Source: Pseudomonas parafulva NBRC 16636 = DSM 17004 (GTDB lineage Bacteria > Pseudomonadota > Gammaproteobacteria > Pseudomonadales > Pseudomonadaceae). Taken from it: a stretch of DNA of 64,000 nucleotides. Below the pieces are notes generated by a model. It was not told the origin of the DNA. It made no database searches and saw only the letters and a list, made by a program, of their open reading frames with translations. Made by a program: the position numbers and the translations under genes. Positions 15,021 through 22,066 of this stretch are shown in pieces (within the stretch, counting starts at the first letter, position 1; each line of letters begins with the position of its first letter). The DNA lies in assembly GCF_000730645.1 (NCBI RefSeq), contig NZ_BBIU01000011.1, positions 124,001 through 188,000 of the forward strand, read 5' to 3'.

Positions 15021-15209
15021 ATGAGAATCGACCTTCCAGGCCAGTTCGACCTGCCGATACAGGTTGCCCACCAGTCACCACCAGCACCTGAAGGAAGCCG
15101 AGAAGATCTGGCCCTTCGAATCGCCAGAGCCTTGGTCAAGTACGAAGCCCGTCCCTCTTCTGCCCTCTGGATAGAAATTCAGGCCTGTGCCAAGGCCATC
15201 CTGAAGTAA
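15021..15209 (+). CDS. Small phage protein (62 aa)
   Basis: The ATG has a GAGGAG site upstream. The protein begins MRIDLPGQFDLPIQVAHQSP and ends in an amphipathic helix. It directly precedes the DGR cassette. The function is unknown. Confidence 0.55.
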   Translation: MRIDLPGQFDLPIQVAHQSPPAPEGSREDLALRIARALVKYEARPSSALWIEIQACAKAILK

Positions 15210-15274
15210 CGACCACCGAACGATCAATTAACCGCCACCAGTCATGGAGGGCGGCTCACATCCTGGAGAAAGTC

Positions 15275-15751
15275 ATGACCCAATCTGCACTGCAATCCAT
15301 CGCCGCCGCCGAGCTCCCAGAGCGGGGGCAGCCACTGGCGGGCGGCATCTTCGTCACCCGCTACTGGCTGAATGGCCAAGAACGCGCCCTGGTGCTGCTG
15401 CCGGACGAACTGAGCGGCAAGTGGGGCGAGTACGGCGTGGAGATCAAAGGAGCCAGCAGCTACAGCGACGGCGAGGCCAATACACGCGACATGGCCGAGG
15501 CCGGCAGCGAGATCGCCGTGAAGGCACTGGAACTGGGCGCGTTCATCCCATCCTGCTTGGAAGGTCAACTGGTAATGGCAGCCAAGGCTGATGGCCTGGT
15601 GACCTTGCGCGAGGATCGATTCCACTGGCTGAGCTCGCAGTTCTCCGCCGACTACGCCTACTACGTGGACTTTGAGGATGGCTGGCTCATCGGCTACGGC
15701 AAGGACGTCGAGCGTCTCGTCCGCCCCGTCCGCAGCCTCATCCTTCAGTAA
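15275..15751 (+). CDS. DGR variable protein 1 (C-type-lectin/DUF1566-like)
   Basis: The 158-residue protein ends in a diversified domain. The body has the GASSYSDGEANT motif, and the C-terminus begins FHWLSSQFSA and ends in LVRPVRSLILQ, the layout of DGR targets with a C-type-lectin fold. The last about 35 residues are encoded by variable repeat 1. Twelve bases differ from the template and all are at template A. There is no signal peptide or membrane helix. The exposed variable residues include Asp, Tyr, Ile, Gly and Val. The binding partner is unknown. A GGAGAA site precedes the ATG. Confidence 0.93.
   Translation: MTQSALQSIAAAELPERGQPLAGGIFVTRYWLNGQERALVLLPDELSGKWGEYGVEIKGASSYSDGEANTRDMAEAGSEIAVKALELGAFIPSCLEGQLVMAAKADGLVTLREDRFHWLSSQFSADYAYYVDFEDGWLIGYGKDVERLVRPVRSLILQ
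15635..15735 (+). repeat. DGR variable repeat VR1
   Basis: These 101 bases align without gaps to the template repeat (17001–17101). They differ at 12 positions, every one an A in the template (A to G or A to T). The last about 23 bases, GC-rich and adenine-poor, are identical and would serve as the initiation-of-mutagenic-homology segment. Confidence 0.97.
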
Positions 15752-15867
15752 TTCACCCATTCATTCCTTTCTTTGCAGGCGATTCCGGGTTCGTCAGGAC
15801 GGCGATCAGACCAGAAGCGCGCCGGGAAGCGCCGGCCGCCTGCACCTAATTCCATCAGGAGCACCCC

Positions 15868-16440
15868 ATGGAGCAAGTCAGCATCAGCATCGACGCCGGC
15901 GTGGCGTCCCGGATCATCCAACGCGAGTTCGACCGCCTGCTGAACTATGCAGCACAAGATGCAGCGCCTTCCGGCGTTCCGGCTTTGGGCTCGTATTGGC
16001 CAGGGCAAGGCGGCTACAACGCCGGCCTGGTTCGCGGCGAGGATGGCGGCCCCGACTACTACCTGATCGTGCCAACCCTGTCCGAGCAATTGCGCGCTGA
16101 GTGGGGTGGTCGCGGTGAGGAATGCGAAGGCGCCTCCAGCATGAGCGACGGTCTTGCCAATACCCGGGCCCTGCTAGCCGACAGCAATGAACACCCGGCC
16201 GCCAAGCTGGCCAGCGAGTTCACTGCTGACGAGCACAATGACTTCTACCTTCCTGCTCGGCGCGAACTTCAGGTGGCCGAGGCCAACGTGCCAGAACTGT
16301 TCGAAAAGGCCTACCACTGGTCGTCTTCGCAGTTCTCCGCCTACTTCGCCTACATCATGGGCTTTGAGGTTGGCTGGCTCTACTACGACGGCAAGATCAA
16401 CGAGCGTCTCGTCCGCCCCGTCCGCAGATTTATTCCGTAA
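15868..16440 (+). CDS. DGR variable protein 2 (C-type-lectin/DUF1566-like)
   Basis: The 190-residue protein has a different N-terminus from variable protein 1 (MEQVSISIDAGVASRIIQRE) but shares GASSMSDGLANT and the YHWSSSQFSA to LVRPVRRFIP C-terminus. Its last about 38 residues are variable repeat 2. Eleven bases differ from the template, all at template A, and the outcome differs from VR1, so the two targets were diversified independently. No secretion signal is visible. It is followed by a short hairpin and the avd gene. Confidence 0.93.
   Translation: MEQVSISIDAGVASRIIQREFDRLLNYAAQDAAPSGVPALGSYWPGQGGYNAGLVRGEDGGPDYYLIVPTLSEQLRAEWGGRGEECEGASSMSDGLANTRALLADSNEHPAAKLASEFTADEHNDFYLPARRELQVAEANVPELFEKAYHWSSSQFSAYFAYIMGFEVGWLYYDGKINERLVRPVRRFIP
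16327..16430 (+). repeat. DGR variable repeat VR2
   Basis: These 104 bases align without gaps to 17001–17104, with 11 substitutions, all at template adenines. The match to the template extends three bases further at the 3' end than for VR1. Confidence 0.97.
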
Positions 16441-16457
16441 TTCAATTCTTCATTCAT

Positions 16458-16473
16458 GGGCGCCCTGGCGCCC
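16458..16473. repeat. Hairpin/cruciform candidate just after VR2
   Basis: GGGCGCCCTGGCGCCC can fold as a six-pair stem with a CCTG loop, 27 bases after VR2. In the Bordetella phage DGR a hairpin at a similar place aids retrohoming. It is also of the type found before several early genes here, so it may serve translation instead. Confidence 0.55.
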
Positions 16474-16492
16474 TCGCTTTTAGGAGGCCAGG

Positions 16493-16846
16493 ATGGCCCT
16501 GCACACAGAGCTTGAGATCCACAAGGTGGCCGAGGAACTACTCGGCCTTTCGCTCGACCTGGTTCGAAACATCCCGCGTGACCTCAAGCAGGTCGTCGGC
16601 TCGAAAATCAGGGACGAATGCCTGCAAGCTCTGGTGCTGATAGGCCGCGCCAACATGGCGCGGGACAAGCTCCCGCACCTGAACCTCCTGCTGGAAAGCG
16701 TCTGGATGCTGAACTACCTGCTGCGCGCCCTCACCAATAAGGGGCTCATCAGCAAAGGGCAGCATGCCAAGGCCATGAAACTCACGGCCTCCGTGGGCCG
16801 CCAGGCAAACGCCTGGAAGAAATCCGCAACCGCGTCCGTTGCTTGA
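16493..16846 (+). CDS. DGR accessory protein Avd-like
   Basis: This is a 117-residue basic, all-helical protein (HKVAEELLGLSLDLVRNIPR, then LPHLNLLLESVWMLNYLLRA). It matches the four-helix-bundle Avd family, related to the 23S intervening-sequence S23 proteins. Avd forms a pentamer that binds the DGR reverse transcriptase and the template RNA and is required for mutagenic cDNA synthesis. It lies between the variable repeats and the template, the canonical order. An AGGAGG site precedes it. Confidence 0.92.
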   Translation: MALHTELEIHKVAEELLGLSLDLVRNIPRDLKQVVGSKIRDECLQALVLIGRANMARDKLPHLNLLLESVWMLNYLLRALTNKGLISKGQHAKAMKLTASVGRQANAWKKSATASVA

Positions 16847-17000
16847 GGGTTAAGGCCCTCCTGCCTGCACGCTGAATCTGGTCGTGCCGCTGATCTGTGA
16901 TCACCGCCATGCGCACCACGGATACCGCCAGCGGGGCTGGTAGGTCCGGCGCAGTCGTCAAGCTGAGAAATCGTCCTGGCGACGTAGATAGCACGATAGG

Positions 17001-17104
17001 TCGCAGTTCTCCGCCAACAACGCCTACAACATGGACTTTGAGGATGGCTGGCTCAACAACAACGACAAGAACAACGAGCGTCTCGTCCGCCCCGTCCGCA
17101 GATT
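17001..17104 (+). ncRNA. DGR template repeat (TR) within template RNA
   Basis: This is the master copy for both variable repeats. Read in the VR frame it contains eight AAC codons and other A-bearing codons. Mutation of the first two bases of AAC can give many residues but no stop codon, which is typical of DGR templates. It contains 28 A. The template RNA probably spans the end of avd, this repeat and the 5' part of the RT gene. Confidence 0.95.
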
Positions 17105-18201
17105 CACCCGTTGCGAGCTTTACCTTCGAGGAATTGGCCCAGGCCTACTACGATTGCCGGCGGCACAAGCGGAACACTGCGAGCGCCCGACGCTTCGAAG
17201 TGGACATGGAAGCAAATCTCCTCGACCTATTCGACGAGCTCCAGGCCGGAACCTACCGACCTGGCCGCTCAATCTGCTTTGTGGTCACCAGGCCAAAGGC
17301 CCGCGAGGTCTGGGCCGCCGACTTCCGCGACCGCATCGTGCATCACCTTTTGTACAACCGCATCGGCCCCGCTATCGAGCGCAGCTTCATAGCGGACAGC
17401 TGCGCCTGTATCCCAGGGCGCGGCACGCTGTACGCCGGTAAACGCATGGAGGCGAAGATCCGCAGCCAGACCCACAACTGGTCACGGCCTGGCTTCTACC
17501 TCAAGTGTGACCTGGCCAACTTCTTCGTGTCGATCGATAAGCGCGTGCTGGGCAGGCAGCTTGCCAGCCGCATCCAAGACCCATGGTTCAGAAATCTGGC
17601 CCTGCAGGTGCTCATGCACGACCCGCGTGAGAGCTACGTCGAGCGGAGCGCGGCGCACCTGTTTAACCGGGTACCGCAGCACAAGCGCCTCACCGCGCAG
17701 CCGGCTTACCTTGGCCTGCCCATCGGCAACCTCTCGTCGCAGTTCTTCGCCAACGTCTACCTCGACGCCCTGGACAAGTTCTGCAAGCACACCCTCAAGG
17801 CCAGGCATTACATCCGATACGTCGACGACTTCGTGCTACTGCATGAGTCGCCCCAGCAGCTGAACGATTGGCTTCGGCAGATCGAAGACTTCCTGCCCAG
17901 CCTGGGCGTCAGGCTCAACCCGTCGAAGACCATCCTTCAGCCGATTGATCGCGGCCTGGACTTCGTCGGGCATGTGATCAAGCCTTGGAGGCGCACCACT
18001 CGCAAGAAGTCGGTCGCCCAGGCCATAAAGGGCACCGCTGCAGCGCCCGCAGAGAACCTACGCGAGACGGCAAACAGCTATTTCGGCCTGCTTGGTCAAG
18101 CCAGTCATAGCCAGAAAGACCGTGCGGCACTGGCCAATCTAGTGCTCAGGCGCGGGCATGTGGTCAATGGCGCACTGACGCAGACCTATCCGAAACGATA
18201 A
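17044..18201 (+). CDS. DGR reverse transcriptase
   Basis: This is an error-prone reverse transcriptase that copies the template RNA with adenine misincorporation. Family motifs are CDLANFFVSID (first catalytic Asp), LPIGNLSSQFFANVYLD (the GxxxSQ signature that marks DGR enzymes), YVDD at 17818–17829 (catalytic) and LNPSKT. Homology to phage BPP-1 Brt begins at about FTFEELAQAY, so the first about 25 residues, encoded by the template in another frame, may not be functional. The ATG used lies inside the template. A GTG at 16897 and an ATG at 16909 are in frame further up. No good ribosome site decides between them. Confidence 0.92.
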   Translation: MAGSTTTTRTTSVSSAPSADSPVASFTFEELAQAYYDCRRHKRNTASARRFEVDMEANLLDLFDELQAGTYRPGRSICFVVTRPKAREVWAADFRDRIVHHLLYNRIGPAIERSFIADSCACIPGRGTLYAGKRMEAKIRSQTHNWSRPGFYLKCDLANFFVSIDKRVLGRQLASRIQDPWFRNLALQVLMHDPRESYVERSAAHLFNRVPQHKRLTAQPAYLGLPIGNLSSQFFANVYLDALDKFCKHTLKARHYIRYVDDFVLLHESPQQLNDWLRQIEDFLPSLGVRLNPSKTILQPIDRGLDFVGHVIKPWRRTTRKKSVAQAIKGTAAAPAENLRETANSYFGLLGQASHSQKDRAALANLVLRRGHVVNGALTQTYPKR

Positions 18202-18256
18202 ATCAACACTTCTGCCGCATCCGGCCACGGAGGGCGGCGCATGCATGGAGAAAGCC

Positions 18257-18808
18257 ATGAGCTACTTCTACAAGACCGAATCGCCGAAAGTCCTGGCCGC
18301 CGTGCGCGCCTGGGACGAGAAGAAAGCGGCCTGGAACGCCCAGCGCGAGAAGCTTGGCCAAGCATTCGGCGCCGATGCCTCACCAATGTACAGCGGATCC
18401 CGAAACTACGTGGGAGGCATCAAGCTCAGCGCCAGCCGCGACCTGGACGTGCACTGGTGCCGCCCTGATGAATACGGCTACCGCTCGTTGCGCCTGGCGG
18501 CCAAGCACGCCAAGGGTACTGACAAAGAGGTCCGTGCAGCCGAGAAGGCCGAGCACCAGCGCCTGGAAGAACTTTGGAAGGCACATTGCCCGGACGCTAT
18601 CGACCGGGACGAAATGTGGGAAGCCATCGGCGTCGAGCGCGGCGGCATCTGGCTCAGTGGCGGGGTGTGCTTCAGCTACGGCGATACCGTGTACCTGAAC
18701 CTGGGCAGCAAGGCGGCTGACGGCGATGTCGACGGACTGGTTGAGATCGTCAGCAGCGAGTACGAGGACGCCCGCCAGCGAGTGCTCAGCGCGCGCAAAG
18801 CCGCCTGA
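18257..18808 (+). CDS. Early phage protein, unknown
   Basis: The 183-residue charged helical protein (VRAWDEKKAAWNAQREKLGQ) has a more compact C-terminal part (GGIWLSGGVCFSYGDTVYLN). Its leader (GGAGGGCGGC…GGAGAAAG) closely resembles the leader of DGR variable protein 1. The ATG next to GGAGAAAG is preferred over two earlier ATGs. No function is recognised. Confidence 0.7.
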   Translation: MSYFYKTESPKVLAAVRAWDEKKAAWNAQREKLGQAFGADASPMYSGSRNYVGGIKLSASRDLDVHWCRPDEYGYRSLRLAAKHAKGTDKEVRAAEKAEHQRLEELWKAHCPDAIDRDEMWEAIGVERGGIWLSGGVCFSYGDTVYLNLGSKAADGDVDGLVEIVSSEYEDARQRVLSARKAA

Positions 18809-18822
18809 TCGAGGAGTGGAAC

Positions 18823-19212
18823 ATGAGCAACCACAACCACAACTGCGACTACGTCCGCCGCCACTACGATGTGCCGGCTGAGATCGGGCGCCGGGTGATA
18901 GCCAACGGCGAGCCAGGCGTAATAATGGCCGACCGTGGCCACTACATCGGCGTCATCCTCGACAGCGACCCGAAGAAGCGCCTCCGCAACTACCACCCCA
19001 CCTGGGAAATGCAGTACGGCGAGATGGCCGAGAAGCTGCCGCTTAAGCGCTACCAGGTGCTGGTCGCTGGCTGGGACTGGTGGGACATCACCAACCGCAC
19101 CATAGTAGATGTTTTCGCCAGCACGCCCTCGCAGGCCAAGTACAAGGCCTATGAGCGCTGCGAGTATCACGACATCGAATGCATGTTCGGCTTCAAGGTT
19201 CGCCGGGCCTGA
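18823..19212 (+). CDS. Early phage protein, unknown
   Basis: This 129-residue protein has a GAGGAG site. The N-terminus is His/Asn-rich (MSNHNHNCDYVRRHYDVPAE), and the middle has GEPGVIMADRGHYIGVILD, which looks like a small beta-barrel. I recall similar proteins in Pseudomonas phages, but the function is unknown. Confidence 0.7.
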   Translation: MSNHNHNCDYVRRHYDVPAEIGRRVIANGEPGVIMADRGHYIGVILDSDPKKRLRNYHPTWEMQYGEMAEKLPLKRYQVLVAGWDWWDITNRTIVDVFASTPSQAKYKAYERCEYHDIECMFGFKVRRA

Positions 19213-19232
19213 CCCCACTCAGACCGCCAGCC

Positions 19233-19430
19233 TCAGCCCTTACGGTATGTCTCAGGCGACCAGGCACTGATGAAGACGATGACCCCGAGGATCAGAAGGT
19301 AAAGCCAGGGCTGGCTTGGGTATGAGAAAGCCCATACCTGGGCACTCACAAAAGCGGCGCCACCCACAACAAGGCGCTGCCGGCGGGTTAACTTCTGCCT
19401 AAACGCTATCAGCTTTGTCTTCCATGCCAT
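19233..19430 (-). CDS. Small two-helix membrane protein, opposite strand
   Basis: This 65-residue protein has an AGGAGAG site. A basic N-terminus (KLIAFRQKLTRRQRL) is followed by two hydrophobic segments (LVVGGAAFVSAQVWAF and WLYLLILGVIVFISAW). It is transcribed against the early operon, which suggests separate, perhaps lysogenic, expression. A role in exclusion is speculation. Confidence 0.6.
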   Translation of the reverse strand: MAWKTKLIAFRQKLTRRQRLVVGGAAFVSAQVWAFSYPSQPWLYLLILGVIVFISAWSPETYRKG

Positions 19431-19546
19431 TACCACTCTCCTTGTTTGGTAAACGTCGAAGCATATCACTCGGCGCTGCCCTCCAGCGCCTTCCCCTATT
19501 CAACGATAACGCCTCCCCGGCGAGAGGAGGCGTTCAATGTGCACCT

Positions 19547-19750
19547 TCAGCGTATAAGGGCTCTCAACTGATCGAGCTCTCTCACCGCCTCCGCTTTATA
19601 TTCTGCACTTTGGGGCCCGCTGCTTCCCATGATCGATCGTTCAGCTCGATCAAGCGCCCACTCTGGGAGTGTTCCATGTCGTTTCTTGCCTTCTTCCAGA
19701 AGGGCTACGACCAAGTGCTGTAGAGCCTCAACTTTCGCATTCAGTGTCAT
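19547..19750 (-). CDS. Small helical protein, opposite strand
   Basis: This 67-residue protein has a GGAGAGGA site before the ATG (MTLNAKVEALQHLVVALLEE). It is helical and amphipathic, suited to oligomerisation or binding a partner. It lies just upstream of the methyltransferase gene on the other strand. I cannot name a family. Confidence 0.55.
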   Translation of the reverse strand: MTLNAKVEALQHLVVALLEEGKKRHGTLPEWALDRAERSIMGSSGPQSAEYKAEAVRELDQLRALIR

Positions 19751-19832
19751 CTTTCAGTCCTCTCCGGCTCCATGCCGGGCTAATTACCTTGATTCTTTTC
19801 GACTATTTACGCCACCCCGGCGAGGATCGCCC

Positions 19833-21761
19833 ATGCCTGAATTTCAGAAAAAAAGTACCTTGGATTTCAAAACTCAGTACAGACTCGGATTTTTCCCTCA
19901 GGATGACGAGTTAGTGGTTGACTTTTTCTGCGGGGGCGGCGGCGCCGGTACCGGGCTGGAGATGGGTCTGGGCCGACCAGTGACGGTCGCCAAGAACCAC
20001 AGCCCCGCGGCCATCAGCATGCATACCGCCAACCACCCGGCGGCCCGCCACTTCACCACCGACGTGTTCGAGGGTGACCCTGACGAAGAATGCCAGGGCC
20101 GGGCCGTGGGCTGGTTCCACATGAGCCCCGACTGCACACACCACAGCCAGGCCGCCGGCGGACAGCCGCGCAAGCGCGAGATCCGCAACCTGTCGTGGAT
20201 CGGCCTCAAGTGGGGCGGCAAGAAGAAGCCCCGGGTGATCAGCCTTGAGAACGTGAAGCAGATCCTGCAGTGGGGGCCGCTGATCGCCAAGCGCGACAAG
20301 GCTACCGGCCGGGTGATGAAGCTGGACGGCACCGTGGCCACAGCTGGCGAGCGCGTGCCAGTGCAGCAGCAGTTCCTGGTACCCGATCCGAAACGCCGCG
20401 GCATCACCTGGCGCCGGTTCGTGCATCTGCTCGAAGGCATGGGCTACCAGGTGGAATGGCGGATCATCAAGGCCTGCGACTTTGGGGCGCCAACCAGCAG
20501 GGAGCGCCTGTTCATGATTGCTCGCTGCGATGGCCAGCCCATCGTGTGGCCAGAGCCGACCCATGCCAAGAACCCCGCCAAGGGGCAGCAGAAGTGGCGC
20601 ACCGCCGCCGACTGCATCGACTGGAGCGTGCCGAGCAAGAGCATTTTCGGCCGCAAGAAAGAGCTGGCAGCCGCAACGCTGCGCCGGGTGGCCAAGGGCA
20701 TGAAGAAGTTCGTGCTGGACAACCCGCAGCCATTCATCGTCCCGATCGCTAACTGGTCGGGCGAGCTGGCCCAGTCTGCCGACGAGCCGCTGCGCACTGT
20801 GACCTCATGGCCGCGCGGTGGCTCCTTTGCCATGGCCAGCCCTACCCTGGTGCAGACCGGATATGGCGAGCGCGCCGGTCAGCAGCCCCGCGTGCCTGGT
20901 CTGGATCAGCCGCTTGGCACCGTCGTGGCAGGCGGCGTGAAGCATGCGCTGTCGAGCGCGGTGATCCTGCCGGCCACGCATCAGGGCGCCGACCGAGTGA
21001 ACGACCCCAGCGAGCCGCTGCCCACAGTCACAGCCGCCAACCGAGGCGAGCTGATGATGGCAAGCCCGATAATGGTCGGGGCCGGCGGGCCGGTGTATGC
21101 AGGCCGTCCTGTAAGTGCTGCCCAGCCCATGGGTACCTTGATGACCCGCAGCCATCGCGCACTGGTGACGGCCTTTATTGAGCAGGCAAACGGCGGGTTC
21201 AACATGACGCCAGGCCGCAGCATGGATGACCCCATGAGCACGGTCACAAACACCGGCAGCCAGCAGCGCATGGTGACGGCCAACCTGGCCACGCTGCGTC
21301 GTAATTGCGTGGGCCGCGCAGTGGATGAGCCAGTTCCAACCATGACTGCCGGCGCCGAGCACCACGCCCTGGTCGAGTACAAGCTGTCTGCAGAGCATGA
21401 AGAGGGCGCCCTGCGCGTCGCCGCTTTCCTCATCAGCTACTACGGCGCCGAGAACATCAGCGGCTGCGACTCACCGGCACCTACAGTAACCACCAAGGAT
21501 CGCCTGGGCCTGGTCACCGTGTACTTCAAAGGCACCCCGTACGTGATCGTCGACATCTGCCTGCGCATGCTGCAGCCGCACGAGCTCTACCGCGCCCAGG
21601 GCTTTCCCTCCAGCTACATCATCGACAAGGGCGCCGACGGCAAGCCGTTCACCAAGACCGAGCAGGTGCACATGTGCGGCAACAGCGTCAGCCCGCCGCC
21701 TATGGCGGCCCTTGCCCGGGCAAACGATCCATGGCGCGCTGCCACATCAATAGCCGCCTAA
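19833..21761 (+). CDS. DNA cytosine-5 methyltransferase with repeated target domain
   Basis: The 642-residue enzyme has motif I DFFCGGGGAGTG at 30-41, the catalytic Cys101 in a variant motif IV (MSPDCTHHS in place of PPCQ), ENV at 139-141, TSRERLFMIA at 221-230 and the motif X-like GNSVSPPPM near 616. Between them, residues about 255-560 hold seven imperfect repeats of the type (D/E)xPLpTVTxxxxxxLV. It probably methylates phage DNA to avoid host restriction, in line with the Lar-like gene downstream. The start is chosen at MPEFQKK; a longer upstream frame has no gene-like character. Confidence 0.92.
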   Translation: MPEFQKKSTLDFKTQYRLGFFPQDDELVVDFFCGGGGAGTGLEMGLGRPVTVAKNHSPAAISMHTANHPAARHFTTDVFEGDPDEECQGRAVGWFHMSPDCTHHSQAAGGQPRKREIRNLSWIGLKWGGKKKPRVISLENVKQILQWGPLIAKRDKATGRVMKLDGTVATAGERVPVQQQFLVPDPKRRGITWRRFVHLLEGMGYQVEWRIIKACDFGAPTSRERLFMIARCDGQPIVWPEPTHAKNPAKGQQKWRTAADCIDWSVPSKSIFGRKKELAAATLRRVAKGMKKFVLDNPQPFIVPIANWSGELAQSADEPLRTVTSWPRGGSFAMASPTLVQTGYGERAGQQPRVPGLDQPLGTVVAGGVKHALSSAVILPATHQGADRVNDPSEPLPTVTAANRGELMMASPIMVGAGGPVYAGRPVSAAQPMGTLMTRSHRALVTAFIEQANGGFNMTPGRSMDDPMSTVTNTGSQQRMVTANLATLRRNCVGRAVDEPVPTMTAGAEHHALVEYKLSAEHEEGALRVAAFLISYYGAENISGCDSPAPTVTTKDRLGLVTVYFKGTPYVIVDICLRMLQPHELYRAQGFPSSYIIDKGADGKPFTKTEQVHMCGNSVSPPPMAALARANDPWRAATSIAA

Positions 21762-21874
21762 AAAATAGACCCGACGAACGGCAGTCTGAGACAGCCAGAA
21801 TAGGGGGCATCCGCTTCCCACTATCAATGCATGTGAGTCATTACCTGATTCCATGACCCAATAGAGGAATAGCT

Positions 21875-22009
21875 ATGCCTAGCAAAATCTGTAAACGCTG
21901 CAAGGAGTACCACGAGCAGGAAATCAATAGCTCACTTGGCGCAGGGTTCCTCCTTGCCGTCATCCTTGCAACCATCGCCCACTACTACGGCTTCTGGCAC
22001 TTCGCGTAA
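21875..22009 (+). CDS. Small CxxC membrane protein (44 aa)
   Basis: An AGAGGAAT site precedes the ATG. The protein has CKRCKEYHEQE and then one transmembrane helix (GAGFLLAVILATIAHYYGF). The N-terminal cysteines could bind metal. The function is unknown. Confidence 0.6.
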   Translation: MPSKICKRCKEYHEQEINSSLGAGFLLAVILATIAHYYGFWHFA

Positions 22010-22021
22010 CCCTCCAACACA

Positions 22022-22043
22022 GGGGTAGCCGTACGGCTACCCC
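22022..22043. repeat. Perfect 22-bp palindrome before Lar-like gene
   Basis: GGGGTAGCCGT and its exact complement meet without a spacer, 23 bases before the next start codon. There is no T-tract, so it is more likely an RNA-processing or stability element, or a weak attenuator, than a terminator. Confidence 0.8.
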
Positions 22044-22066
22044 ATCTTGAATGGACAGACGATCCC

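Noticed and set aside
15275..16440. Tail-fibre genes
   Set aside because: The proteins are short, lack trimeric fibre features and lie in the early region; the DGR target call is better supported.
16897..17043. N-terminal extension of the RT frame up to a GTG
   Set aside because: The translated segment is low-complexity and includes the template repeat in another frame. Known DGR RT homology begins later, so the extension is not claimed as protein.
17031..17441. Frame reading the template repeat in the VR frame as a third variable protein
   Set aside because: It has no upstream body domain and continues into the RT gene out of frame. The sequence is the template, not a target.
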